From Planctomycetia bacterium (lineage in GTDB: Bacteria > Planctomycetota > Planctomycetia > Pirellulales > S012-138), in contig JACOUI010000069.1 in assembly GCA_016177915.1 (NCBI GenBank), positions 1 to 34,720 on the forward strand: a stretch of DNA of 34,720 nucleotides. The letters run 5' to 3'. Positions 9,491 through 17,536 of the stretch are shown here, in pieces. A program made the translations under genes and the position numbers. Each line of letters starts with the position of its first letter. Within the stretch, counting starts at the first letter, position 1. The notes beneath the pieces were generated by a model. It was not told the DNA's origin, ran no database searches, and saw nothing but the letters and a program-made list of their open reading frames with translations.

Positions 9491-10744
9491 TTACTTCGCC
9501 GGACCGGCCGGCTCGGCAGGCCGCTGCAAGAGCGTCCCGCCCGTCAGGGGCGTCGGGGCCGGGGGCAGCGCCGTCGCCGCCGGCTCGCCGCCAGAGGGCT
9601 GTTGACCCTGGGCGGCCTGGAAAGTCTGGCCCTGAACTGGCTGGCCCTGAACCGGCTGATTCTGCGCGGCCTGGCCGGGCACAAACTGGCCCTGGCCAAA
9701 CTGAGTCTGGCCCGGCTGACCCTGACCAAGCTGGGCCTGCGGAGCGCCCTGCCCGGCTGCGCCCTGTTGCAGGGCGGCAAAACCCGCCGGCATGATCTGC
9801 ATCTCCATCGCCGGCGCCGACTGGCCGTCGGCCCGCGCCACGACGATCTGCGCCGCGGTCGGAGTCGCCAGGGCCAGCTCGGGGAGCTTGACCTGGATGG
9901 CCGTCGGGCCCCAGTTGACGATCTGGCCGACCAGCTTCGCCTGGCCCAGCGACAGGATCACCTGGCCGCCGTCGATGCCGAAACCTTCGCCCGCCAAAGT
10001 CACCACCGCGCCCGTGGGAACCCGCGCGTCGGCCGGCTTGTGCAAGGCTAGATCGACGAACTGGATGCCGATCCGCGGCAGGATCGCCAGCGGCTTGATC
10101 GTGGCGTTGCCCAGCAGGTCTTGCTGGCCCGTGACCATCACGAACAGCGTGCTGAACGGGGCCGGCTTTTCCTCGCCGGGATACTGCATCGCCATTGACT
10201 CGATGGGCAGACGGATTTCGATCGTCGCCACCTGGCCGGGGGCCAGGCCGGAAATCCGCTCAACCGCGCTGGGCAGGCCCTGCTCAAACTTCCGGTCAAT
10301 CCCCGCCGCCACCACCAGGTCGATCGGACGGCTGATGCCAAACGGGCTGGCGTTCTTGACGAACAGCCGGAAACGCGGGCCGAGCTTCTGCTCGGGCATT
10401 CCCGGCTCAACCAACCGCACGTCCACAAGCTGCAAGTTCATCTGGCCCTGGGCCGCCTCGACGGGCGCACCACGTTGACCCTGAATGGGCTGCCCCTGGA
10501 TGGGCTGGCCGGGGAACGGCTGGCCAGGGACGGGCTGCCCGGGCTGCGGCACGACGAGAGGCTGCGCCACGACGACGGGCGGCCGCTGGTACGGGCAACT
10601 GACGGGGTAGCTGTTGTAGCCGTACGGCTTCTTGTAGCCGAAACCGTAACCGGAGCCGCAACCTGCCTGGGCTTCCAGGGTTGCGGAAAACGCCGCCGAC
10701 GCGAGGGCCAGGGCGGCAAAGGTCGCTTTCAGGAAAGTACGCAT
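9491..10744 (-). CDS. Secreted Gln/Pro/Gly-rich protein with CARDB- and IPT-like domains
   Basis: This 417-residue exported protein has a signal peptide at 1-26 (MRTFLKATFAALALASAAFS, cleavage near AQA-GCG). A Tyr/Gly-rich segment and QPG/PGQP repeats follow (about 60-95). A beta-rich domain of CARDB-like pattern comes next (MNLQLVDVRLVEPG, FRLFVKNASPFGISRPIDLVV, SGLAPGQVATIEIRLP). Then comes an IPT/TIG-like domain (PTGAVVTLAGEGFGIDGGQVILSLG, WGPTAIQVKLP). The tail of about 100 residues is GQGQP/QPVQGQ low complexity. Both domain types are common in cell-surface adhesion or scaffold proteins. AAGGAG upstream supports ATG 10744. Function is unknown; a surface or envelope structural role is an inference. 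Confidence 0.75.
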   Translation of the reverse strand: MRTFLKATFAALALASAAFSATLEAQAGCGSGYGFGYKKPYGYNSYPVSCPYQRPPVVVAQPLVVPQPGQPVPGQPFPGQPIQGQPIQGQRGAPVEAAQGQMNLQLVDVRLVEPGMPEQKLGPRFRLFVKNASPFGISRPIDLVVAAGIDRKFEQGLPSAVERISGLAPGQVATIEIRLPIESMAMQYPGEEKPAPFSTLFVMVTGQQDLLGNATIKPLAILPRIGIQFVDLALHKPADARVPTGAVVTLAGEGFGIDGGQVILSLGQAKLVGQIVNWGPTAIQVKLPELALATPTAAQIVVARADGQSAPAMEMQIMPAGFAALQQGAAGQGAPQAQLGQGQPGQTQFGQGQFVPGQAAQNQPVQGQPVQGQTFQAAQGQQPSGGEPAATALPPAPTPLTGGTLLQRPAEPAGPAK

Positions 10745-10765
10745 GATCGGTCTCCTTGGTTTTCG

Positions 10766-10789
10766 GTTGGAGTCCCGCCTTTAGGCGGT
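10766..10789. repeat. Palindromic repeat, family B, single arm
   Basis: This 24-bp arm begins GTTGGAGTCCCGCC and ends TTTAGGCGGT, and contains the internal hairpin CCGCC-TTTA-GGCGG. It is identical to the left arm of the copy at 10864-10943. No matching right arm follows before that copy, so this is either a solo arm or a decayed unit. It lies 22 bp upstream of the start of the secreted-protein gene. Confidence 0.8.
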
Positions 10790-10863
10790 CCCAATGACGC
10801 GGTTCTTTGTGCTGGAGGAGGTCTCCATGACGATCACAGCGTATTTGGCCGGGGAGTGTTACA

Positions 10864-10943
10864 GTTGGAGTCCCGCCTTTAGGCGGTAGCTCCTGGCCGC
10901 CGGCTTGCGCCATTCAAAAAGGGCCTGAGGGCGGGACTCCAAC
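10864..10943. repeat. Palindromic repeat, family B, paired copy upstream of selB
   Basis: The left arm is 10864-10887 (GTTGGAGTCCCGCC...). The right arm is about 10923-10943 (GCCTGAGGGCGGGACTCC, then AAC) and is inverted relative to it, with about 35 bp between. The right arm is imperfect. It ends 25 bp before the selB start codon and shares the divergent selB/secreted-protein intergenic region with the solo arm at 10766. Confidence 0.8.
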
Positions 10944-10968
10944 AAGCGGTAAACGTTAGAATTCGGCC

Positions 10969-12888
10969 ATGACCATCGATCTGATCCTCGGAACAGCCGG
11001 GCACATCGACCACGGCAAGACGTCCCTCGTGAGGGCGCTGACGGGCATCGACACCGACCGCCTCCCCGAGGAAAAACGCCGCGGCATCACAATCGAGCTG
11101 GGCTTCGCCCACCTCGACCTTGGCGACGTGCGCCTCGGCATCGTGGATGTCCCCGGCCACGAGCGGTTCGTCCGCAACATGCTCGTGGGGGCGACCAGCA
11201 TCGACCTGGCGATCTTGGTCGTGGCCGCCGACGACTCCGTCAAGCAGCAGACCCGCGAGCACCTGGAAATCCTCCGCCTGCTGCGCCTGAAGCACGGGCT
11301 GATTGCGCTCACGAAGGTCGACCTGGCCGAGGCGGATTGGATCGACCTGGTGGAAGAGGAAATCCGCGGACTCGTCGCCGGCACGTTCCTGGAAACCGCG
11401 CCGATCATTCGCACCAGCACGCAGACCGAGCAGGGGATTGAAGAGCTGAAACAAGCTCTCCACACGGCGGCGCTGGCCGCCGCCGAGGACCGTCGCGGCC
11501 TGGACGGCGCTCCCTTTCGCATGGCCATCGACCGCACCTTCACCATTGCCGGCCACGGCACGGTCGTCACCGGCAGCGTCACGAGCGGCGCGGCCCGCGT
11601 CGGCGACGAGCTGGCCATCGAGCCGGGGCACGTCGCTGTGCGCGTGCGGGGAATTCAGAACCACGACCAGGCCGTCGAGTCCGTCCACCGCGGCCAGCGC
11701 GCCGCGATCAACCTGGCGGGCGTCCATCACGACCAGATCGGCCGCGGCCAGGAGCTGGCCAGCCCTGGGCACCTCGTCCCCAGCCGCCTCCTGACGGTGC
11801 AGATGCACCTCTTGCCCACGTCGCCGCGGCCGCTCAAGAGCCGGTCGCGCGTGCGGCTGCACGTGGGGACGGCAGACATTCCGTGCTCCGTTGCGCTGGT
11901 CGACCGCGCGGAACTTTTACCCGGTGACACGGCGCCGATTCAGCTTTTCTTGCGCGATGCGGCCGTGACGACCTGGGGGCAGGCGTTCGTCTTGCGCGAG
12001 GAGTCGCCGGCCGTCACCATCGGCGGCGGGCAGGTCATCGATCCGCAGGCCGAGCGCGTTCGCCGCCGCGATGCAGGGCGGATCGCGCGGCTGGCGGACC
12101 TGGCTTCGCCGGAGCCGGCGACGCGCGCCGCGGCCGCGCTCTACTTTGCCGGCCTGCGCGGGTTTGAGCCTGCCGATTTACCGCGGACGGCCGGCGTGGC
12201 CGATGTCCAGGCCGCTACGGCCGAGCTGTCCAAGCGGAACGAGCTGGTCGAGCTTTCGATCTCGCCCACGCGAAAACTGCGCGTCAGCCGGCAAGCGCTC
12301 GACGAAGCCTGCGCCAGGCTGGAAGACGTCCTGGAGCGCATGCACCGCCAGAACCCGCTGCAGGTGATGCTCGACGTCTCCAAGTTCGCGCACCGCGTCG
12401 CGTACCTGGGCAGCGACGCCCTCGTAGAAGTCCTGATCGACCGCATGCAAAAGGCCGGCCGCATTGCCCGCGTCGGCCAAGGTATCTCGCTCGCCGGCCA
12501 CGGGCCGCAGCTTTCCAAAAACGAGCAGAAGCTCGTGGAGGAGATCGTGGCGATGTATCTGGCGGCCGGGCTGGCGCCGCCGACCGTCGACGAGGTGCAG
12601 GCCAAAGTCCCCAAGAACCAGGCCCTCGTGCCGCAGCTCGTTTCGCTGGCGGCCAATCTGGGACAGCTCGTGCTGATCGCGCCGGGCATGTACCTGCACG
12701 CCGACGTCGAGCGGCAAGTCCGCGCGACGCTCTCCGAAAAGCTCGCCGGGAGCGCCGGCCTCACCGTCAGCGAAATCCGCGAGCTATTGCAGACGACGCG
12801 GAAGTACGCCGTGCCGCTCTGCGAGCACCTGGACAAGGCTGGCTTCACGAAGCGCGTGGGCGACCTGCGCGTGCTCGCCCAGCCGTAG
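10969..12888 (+). CDS. selB: Selenocysteine-specific elongation factor SelB
   Basis: SelB is the specialised GTPase that brings Sec-tRNA to UGA codons marked by a SECIS hairpin. The 639-residue protein has the EF-Tu-like G domain first: GHIDHGKTS (11-19), the switch region RGITIELGFAHLDL, the G3 motif DVPGHERF and the G4 motif TKVD. Domains 2 and 3 follow (FTIAGHGTVVTGSVTSGAARVGDEL, then RSRVRLHVGTADI and GDTAPIQLFL). A C-terminal half of winged-helix repeats (about 350-639) is the SelB-specific mRNA-binding part and separates it from EF-Tu and IF2. The start is ATG 10969. The TAG stop lies in CCGTAGGAC, the same heptad that opens family A repeat arms. selA, selD and tRNA-Sec are not in the window. 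Confidence 0.94.
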   Translation: MTIDLILGTAGHIDHGKTSLVRALTGIDTDRLPEEKRRGITIELGFAHLDLGDVRLGIVDVPGHERFVRNMLVGATSIDLAILVVAADDSVKQQTREHLEILRLLRLKHGLIALTKVDLAEADWIDLVEEEIRGLVAGTFLETAPIIRTSTQTEQGIEELKQALHTAALAAAEDRRGLDGAPFRMAIDRTFTIAGHGTVVTGSVTSGAARVGDELAIEPGHVAVRVRGIQNHDQAVESVHRGQRAAINLAGVHHDQIGRGQELASPGHLVPSRLLTVQMHLLPTSPRPLKSRSRVRLHVGTADIPCSVALVDRAELLPGDTAPIQLFLRDAAVTTWGQAFVLREESPAVTIGGGQVIDPQAERVRRRDAGRIARLADLASPEPATRAAAALYFAGLRGFEPADLPRTAGVADVQAATAELSKRNELVELSISPTRKLRVSRQALDEACARLEDVLERMHRQNPLQVMLDVSKFAHRVAYLGSDALVEVLIDRMQKAGRIARVGQGISLAGHGPQLSKNEQKLVEEIVAMYLAAGLAPPTVDEVQAKVPKNQALVPQLVSLAANLGQLVLIAPGMYLHADVERQVRATLSEKLAGSAGLTVSEIRELLQTTRKYAVPLCEHLDKAGFTKRVGDLRVLAQP

Positions 12889-12940
12889 GACGATGGGACA
12901 CAGTTGGCGCGGATTGGGCGGATGAAGACGGATCGGGCTG

Positions 12941-15900
12941 CTACTTGTCGAGCCCCGCCAGGATGCGCTTACCGGCCGCGTCGAAGTCGAACGCCGCGTA
13001 ATGGGCAATGCGCATCCTGTCGAACCGAATCCGGTTCTGTTCCTGCTCGGTTCCGGCAGCCCGAATCTTGGCCTCAAACTCCATGAGCTTCTTGCGGGTC
13101 TCGGCCCGGCCCGCCGCGTAGGCCTGCTGCGCGGCTTGGCCGTGCTCGGCCACCGCCGCGTCGAGCTGGCCGAATTCCTTCCGGTCGTCGAGCTGGCTGT
13201 CGGCGTACTCGCGCAGGACGCCCGCCCACTTCAGCACAGCCAGCGCGTGCGGGTCGTATTCCTGTCCCGCTCGCTTGGGCTCTGGGACGGACTTCGCCAT
13301 ATCAATCAGCGCCACGAGCCCCGACACATACTTCTGCCGCGAGAAATGCAACCAACCGATGCCGGCCTGGGCGTCCAGCGCCGGCGGGTGGCTGGCCTTG
13401 GACTCCTCCAGCGCCGCCAACGCATCGTCGTATTGCTTGGCCTTCAAGAGCAACAGACCCTGCAACAGCCGCGGCTCCGGCTCACGACCGCAGATCAACT
13501 GGGCTTCGTCAAACAGGGCGTTGACGTCGTCGGGATTGGGGCGCTCGCGGCCCAGGTGCGAGACCATCGTTCGCAGCGTCTTCTTGGCCTCTTCCGTCAG
13601 CCGCGGCAGGTCCACGTTCGGCAGGAAAAGCTCCGGCGTTTGCCGGGCGTTGTTCACGCCCACAATCCCCGCCATGTGCCCCCGCGCGAACTCAAACAGC
13701 TCGGCCGTATTCAGGCGGTTGTCGGCGTTCTTGTCAGCCCGGCCGGTCAGTGCGAGCGCGATCGTCTCGGCGAAGAGCCCGCCATGGTCCGGCCGCACCA
13801 CCGCCCGCTGGTCCTGCGAGCAGCTTGCCACGACGGTCAGCGTCCGGAGCGCCGGCGTGGGCACGGTCTTCTTGTAGGCCTCGACGAGCCGGGCCGTCGA
13901 AGGCTGCAACGCGACCTGGTCCTCTTTGACGGCGTGCGCCGTGTCCAGCAAAAGCACCTTCTCCCTCGCCGACGAAGCCTCCAATTGATCGACCAGCGAT
14001 TTAAGCGGCAATCCGGAAGAATCCATCCGGTTCAAGGCAAAATCCCGCGGCGCCAGGTACACGCGCTGCTCGTCGTCCACGAACGCATGACCGTGAAAAT
14101 AGACGAGAAGCTGCGAGGCCTCGGCGGCTTTGGCCAGGAAGTCCGGCAGGTCCTGCTCCAGACGGATGCGGCTGGGATCGACGAGCACCACCGCGTGGTC
14201 TGGCTCCACGGCGTAGCGGCGGACCAGCGCGTCCTGAAGCTGCTTGGCGTCGGCCCGGGCCGTCGGCAGCGGCGTGACGTTCTTGTCGTCGTAGGTTTCG
14301 ATCGCAATCAAGAGCGCGAACCGCGTCGGGTCGCTGGGCCGCGAGGCCTCGATGGACAGCGCGTCGAGGTTCTTCTGGTCGGGCGAGTCGTGCGTCACGA
14401 CGACCTGGTCGCCCGTGTGCACTTCCGCGAGCGCAACCGTCTCCGCGCCCAGGCGCACCTCGCACTGCGGACCGACGCGGAACGTGAATCGCTCGTCGTC
14501 GCCGGCCGCGACGTCGAGCGACGGCGTCCCCTCTTCCGACCGCACGGCCCGCGCCGTCCCGGTCACCGTGAACGTGCGGTGCACGTCGATCCGCTGGATG
14601 TGCGTGTCGCGGACGATCTTGAGAATGCGGTCGCCCGGCTGCAGTTCCTCCGGCTGGATGATGGCCCCCGCCAGAAATCGCAGCTTGTTGACGGTCACTT
14701 CGCAATCGGGCTTGTAGGGCAGCGTGACGAGCGAGCCGTCGGACTCGCGGGAGTAGGTGATCTCCTGCTTGGAGGAATCGACGTTGCGGACGACCCCCTC
14801 CTGGACGGCGACCGCGCGCGTGGCGACGACGCGGCCGGCGTAGCGCAACTGGTGCTTGGGAGTATACGTGACCGTCACGAAATCGCCGGCGCGCAGGTCC
14901 TCGAACTTGGCGGGGTCTCCGTTGAGCACGATCTCGATTTTCGCCACCTGCAGCTCAAGCGACGTGCCCCGGTCCGGCCCCTCGTCAACCGACATGTGGA
15001 ACTTGCCGGAACCGATCTCGCGGATTCGCCCGCGGTTCGTTTGCGGCCGGAGGGCCGCGATCTTGAAATAACGCAGCTCGGCGTCGCCCTCCTTTCGCGC
15101 CTGCCGCTCGATTCGGACCTCATCGTCTTTTTGCAGGTCGCGCAGGTCCACGCGGCGCTCGTTGAGGTAGATCTCGGCCGAGCCGCCGGCCTGCACGCGA
15201 CGGCGAACGTCCCTTTTCGGGCCGCTGGCCACGACCAGTTGGTTCTGGTCCAGCTCGACCTTGTCGACGATGCCCTCGATGGGGTCGAACGGTTTGACTT
15301 TGGGCGATCCGCCGCCGCCGAAAAAGAAGATGGTCAACGTCAGGAGGAGACTGGCGGCGATGGCGGCCGTCGCGAACACGCGCTTTTTGCGCTTGGCGGC
15401 TACTTCCTTGGCGCGGGCCTGCTCGTCCTCCTCGGTCATTGACGGCCCCGCGCCGCCTTGATCCTTGTACACGAGGTCGGCCAGCGCCTGATCGGCCGTC
15501 TTGTAGCGCTTGGCCGGGTCCTTCTCGATCAGCCGCTCAATGACGCGCGCCAGGTCCTCGGGCACGCCCTCCATCACGCGCTTGATCTCCGGCAGCCGCC
15601 GGTCGGGCGCGGAATGCCACATGATCCAGGCCAGCTGCTTGTCGCGGCCGAACGCGCCCAGGCCCGGAAACAGCGACTCAAAGTGCTCGCCGCAGAGAAG
15701 CTCGTAGGCCGAGAAGCCCAGGGAGTACAAGTCGCTCGCGGGCGTGACCGGGCCGAACTGCTCGCCGAAAACCTCCGGGGCCATGTACTTCGTCGCGCCT
15801 TTGAGCAGGCTCCCGTCGCTCGATGCTGCCCGCCTTGCCAGGCCGAAGTCGCCGATCTTCACCCGGTTTCGCCGGTCGATCATCAGGTTGCCCGGCTTCA

Positions 15901-16279
15901 CGTCGCCGTGGATGATGCCGTGGCTGTGCAGGAACTTGAGAGCATGCAGGCAATGGAACAGCGTCAGCCTCAGGTACTCGAGGTTCATCGGCTGGCCGGC
16001 CAGCTTTTCCTTCAAGCTGCCTTGCATCAGCTCGAGCACCAGCCAGCCCATCGGGCGGACGATGTCGTAGATCGTCATCACGTTGGGGTGCTCGAGCGCT
16101 GCCAAGAGCTGCGCTTCCTGCCAGTACCGCTCGAGCTGCTTCGGATCGGCCAGAAACTGCCGGTGGATTTGCTTGACGGCAACTTCGCGCCCCAGCTCCC
16201 TGTCGCGGGCCTTGTAGACCGCGGCGAAGTCACCCTGGCCGATCAGGCAGATGATTTCGTATCGCTGCTCAACGTTCAT
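12941..16279 (-). CDS. Ser/Thr kinase fused to a caspase-like domain lacking the catalytic Cys
   Basis: This 1112-residue single-pass membrane protein begins with a Hanks-type kinase (7-270): glycine loop GQGDFAAVYKA, K36, catalytic loop HGDVKPGN with D126, DFG 144-146 and APE 167-169. HGD instead of HRD makes it a non-RD kinase. The membrane segment is 301-320. A beta-rich region with repeated RNA-polymerase-like/OB-like strands follows (335-645; GIVDKVELDQNQLVV, GDRILKIVRDTHIQRIDV). A C14 caspase-like domain lies at about 653-870: FALLIAIETYDD, LVYFHGHAF with H731, and LLLDTAHAV, where caspases have D-x-C-H. Here the Cys is A781 (bases 13937-13939), so protease activity is not expected. An EF-hand-like loop (D849 to E860) follows, then TPR-like helices (917-1000). 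The start is ATG 16279. Confidence 0.88.
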   Translation of the reverse strand: MNVEQRYEIICLIGQGDFAAVYKARDRELGREVAVKQIHRQFLADPKQLERYWQEAQLLAALEHPNVMTIYDIVRPMGWLVLELMQGSLKEKLAGQPMNLEYLRLTLFHCLHALKFLHSHGIIHGDVKPGNLMIDRRNRVKIGDFGLARRAASSDGSLLKGATKYMAPEVFGEQFGPVTPASDLYSLGFSAYELLCGEHFESLFPGLGAFGRDKQLAWIMWHSAPDRRLPEIKRVMEGVPEDLARVIERLIEKDPAKRYKTADQALADLVYKDQGGAGPSMTEEDEQARAKEVAAKRKKRVFATAAIAASLLLTLTIFFFGGGGSPKVKPFDPIEGIVDKVELDQNQLVVASGPKRDVRRRVQAGGSAEIYLNERRVDLRDLQKDDEVRIERQARKEGDAELRYFKIAALRPQTNRGRIREIGSGKFHMSVDEGPDRGTSLELQVAKIEIVLNGDPAKFEDLRAGDFVTVTYTPKHQLRYAGRVVATRAVAVQEGVVRNVDSSKQEITYSRESDGSLVTLPYKPDCEVTVNKLRFLAGAIIQPEELQPGDRILKIVRDTHIQRIDVHRTFTVTGTARAVRSEEGTPSLDVAAGDDERFTFRVGPQCEVRLGAETVALAEVHTGDQVVVTHDSPDQKNLDALSIEASRPSDPTRFALLIAIETYDDKNVTPLPTARADAKQLQDALVRRYAVEPDHAVVLVDPSRIRLEQDLPDFLAKAAEASQLLVYFHGHAFVDDEQRVYLAPRDFALNRMDSSGLPLKSLVDQLEASSAREKVLLLDTAHAVKEDQVALQPSTARLVEAYKKTVPTPALRTLTVVASCSQDQRAVVRPDHGGLFAETIALALTGRADKNADNRLNTAELFEFARGHMAGIVGVNNARQTPELFLPNVDLPRLTEEAKKTLRTMVSHLGRERPNPDDVNALFDEAQLICGREPEPRLLQGLLLLKAKQYDDALAALEESKASHPPALDAQAGIGWLHFSRQKYVSGLVALIDMAKSVPEPKRAGQEYDPHALAVLKWAGVLREYADSQLDDRKEFGQLDAAVAEHGQAAQQAYAAGRAETRKKLMEFEAKIRAAGTEQEQNRIRFDRMRIAHYAAFDFDAAGKRILAGLDK

Positions 16280-16293
16280 CCGCGAATCGTCCT

Positions 16294-16349
16294 GTAGGAC
16301 GGCCCTTCCGGGCCGCCCAAGAATCGACGGCCTGGATAGGCCGTCCTAC
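16294..16349. repeat. Palindromic repeat, family A, copy 2
   Basis: Inverted 24-bp arms lie at 16294-16317 and 16326-16349 with an 8-bp spacer. The arms begin and end GTAGGACGGCC / GGCCGTCCTAC and differ at a few inner positions from copy 1 (CCCTTCCGGG in place of CCTTTCCAGG), with hairpin pairing kept inside the left arm. The repeat sits in the 95-bp gap between two minus-strand genes, the zinc-ribbon gene and the kinase/pseudo-caspase gene, so it is probably transcribed. Confidence 0.88.
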
Positions 16350-16374
16350 TACCCAATTCCCTGCGCGGGCGCCC

Positions 16375-17301
16375 TCAATCCTCCTGCAAAACCCGTCCGA
16401 TGAGCGCCTCCAGATCGGCATCGCGATTGGTCGTCTGCGGGCTGCCCGTCAGGCCGTGCCGCGTCTTCGTCTCGTTGCGGAGCATGCGCAGGACGCGGCG
16501 GTACATCCGCCGTTCCTCGTCCACGTCGCCGCGGGCGTGGGCCTGCTCCGCCAGCCGCAAAAGTTGTTGGTATTCTAGCAGCGGCGGCGGCGGGTCGCAC
16601 GTGCAGCCCTTGTAGGGATAAAGCCGGGCCGGACAATTCGGATGATGGCTCTGCGCGAATTCCATCTGGATTTTCCGCCGCGATTCCTCCTTCGATTGCG
16701 AGACTTCCTTGCTCGACTCAAAATCGACGAGCAAGAGCAGCACCGACGCCAGGATGCTGAACACGATGGCCGCGGTCATGAAGGCAGGGTTCGACGAACT
16801 CGACCGCGAATCCGTCCGTTTCTTATGATCCAATTGGTCCAGCGCCAATTCCGGCAGCCGGCCGTCGCGCTCCGGCTGGATGGACGAACGCGCCGTGTCG
16901 GCGGTGATGAACCTCGCGGTGGTCGTCAATCGCGTGGGCGCCGGCGCGGCCTGGGGCGACGCTGGGCCAGAGGGCATCGCGGCGGGCGGCAGCATCGCAG
17001 CCGCGGCCGCCGGTGAGGGCGAAGGATTCGCGCGGAAGGTGCTTTGCGTCCCACTGGCTGCCGTCGGTGCAGCAACACTCTGAGCCGGTGCAACGGTCGC
17101 CGTGGCTGCCGATCCGCCGCGCACCGACTGCGCGACGTTCGACCCGAACTCGGCCACGTCCGAATCGCTCAGCTTGCCCGCCCCCTGCGCCGGCACCTGG
17201 AAGGCGCCGCCGCACTGCGGGCAGGCGGCCACGCCGCCGATGTACTTCGACGGCACCGCCAGCGAAATGCGGCAATGGGGGCATTCGATCTTGACTGGCA
17301 T
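16375..17301 (-). CDS. Zinc-ribbon single-pass membrane protein
   Basis: This 308-residue protein has an N-terminal zinc ribbon (IECPHC with C7 and C10, then AACPQCGGAF with C27 and C30). A long low-complexity Ala/Pro/Thr-rich linker follows (about 45-150). One membrane helix is present (PAFMTAAIVFSILASVLLLL, about 172-191). The C-terminal domain has two extra cysteines (GCTCDPPPP) and an amphipathic helix hairpin (LLRLAEQAHARGDVDEERRMYRRVLRML). This ribbon-linker-helix layout is common in planctomycete membrane proteins of unknown role. It is upstream of the kinase/pseudo-caspase gene on the same strand, 95 bp apart, so they may be co-transcribed. Confidence 0.75.
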   Translation of the reverse strand: MPVKIECPHCRISLAVPSKYIGGVAACPQCGGAFQVPAQGAGKLSDSDVAEFGSNVAQSVRGGSAATATVAPAQSVAAPTAASGTQSTFRANPSPSPAAAAAMLPPAAMPSGPASPQAAPAPTRLTTTARFITADTARSSIQPERDGRLPELALDQLDHKKRTDSRSSSSNPAFMTAAIVFSILASVLLLLVDFESSKEVSQSKEESRRKIQMEFAQSHHPNCPARLYPYKGCTCDPPPPLLEYQQLLRLAEQAHARGDVDEERRMYRRVLRMLRNETKTRHGLTGSPQTTNRDADLEALIGRVLQED

Positions 17302-17536
17302 GTCTGCTCCGCGAGGCCGATTCGGGCGTTCCTCCTCTATCCTAACGCTCCGCCGCCCAAAACCAAACGGTCTAAACGCATGAAACGTCTCCTATTCCCT
17401 ATTCTCCGCCGGACCGGCACAATGACGCCCGGCTGAACCGCACGGGGCCTTGATTTGTCTCCGAAAGAGCCGGTGGGCAAGGGGCATTTCGGGCAATTCT
17501 CCGGCCGGCGCTGCGGTTGCCCTCGACGGAGCCGAA

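Noticed and set aside
9560-10560. Short repeated CTGGCC-type units, considered as a CRISPR-like or tandem repeat array.
   Set aside because: They are the codons of GQP/QGQ low-complexity segments in the secreted protein, with no regular spacers.
12889-12940. Possible family A repeat after selB because of the shared GTAGGAC.
   Set aside because: Only seven bases match and there is no hairpin or inverted arm; kept only as a note on stop-codon context.
13001-15442. An open frame of more than 800 codons on the plus strand, antisense to the kinase/pseudo-caspase gene.
   Set aside because: Its composition is Arg/His/Gly-rich with no domain, and it mirrors a clearly real gene; such antisense frames are expected at this GC content.
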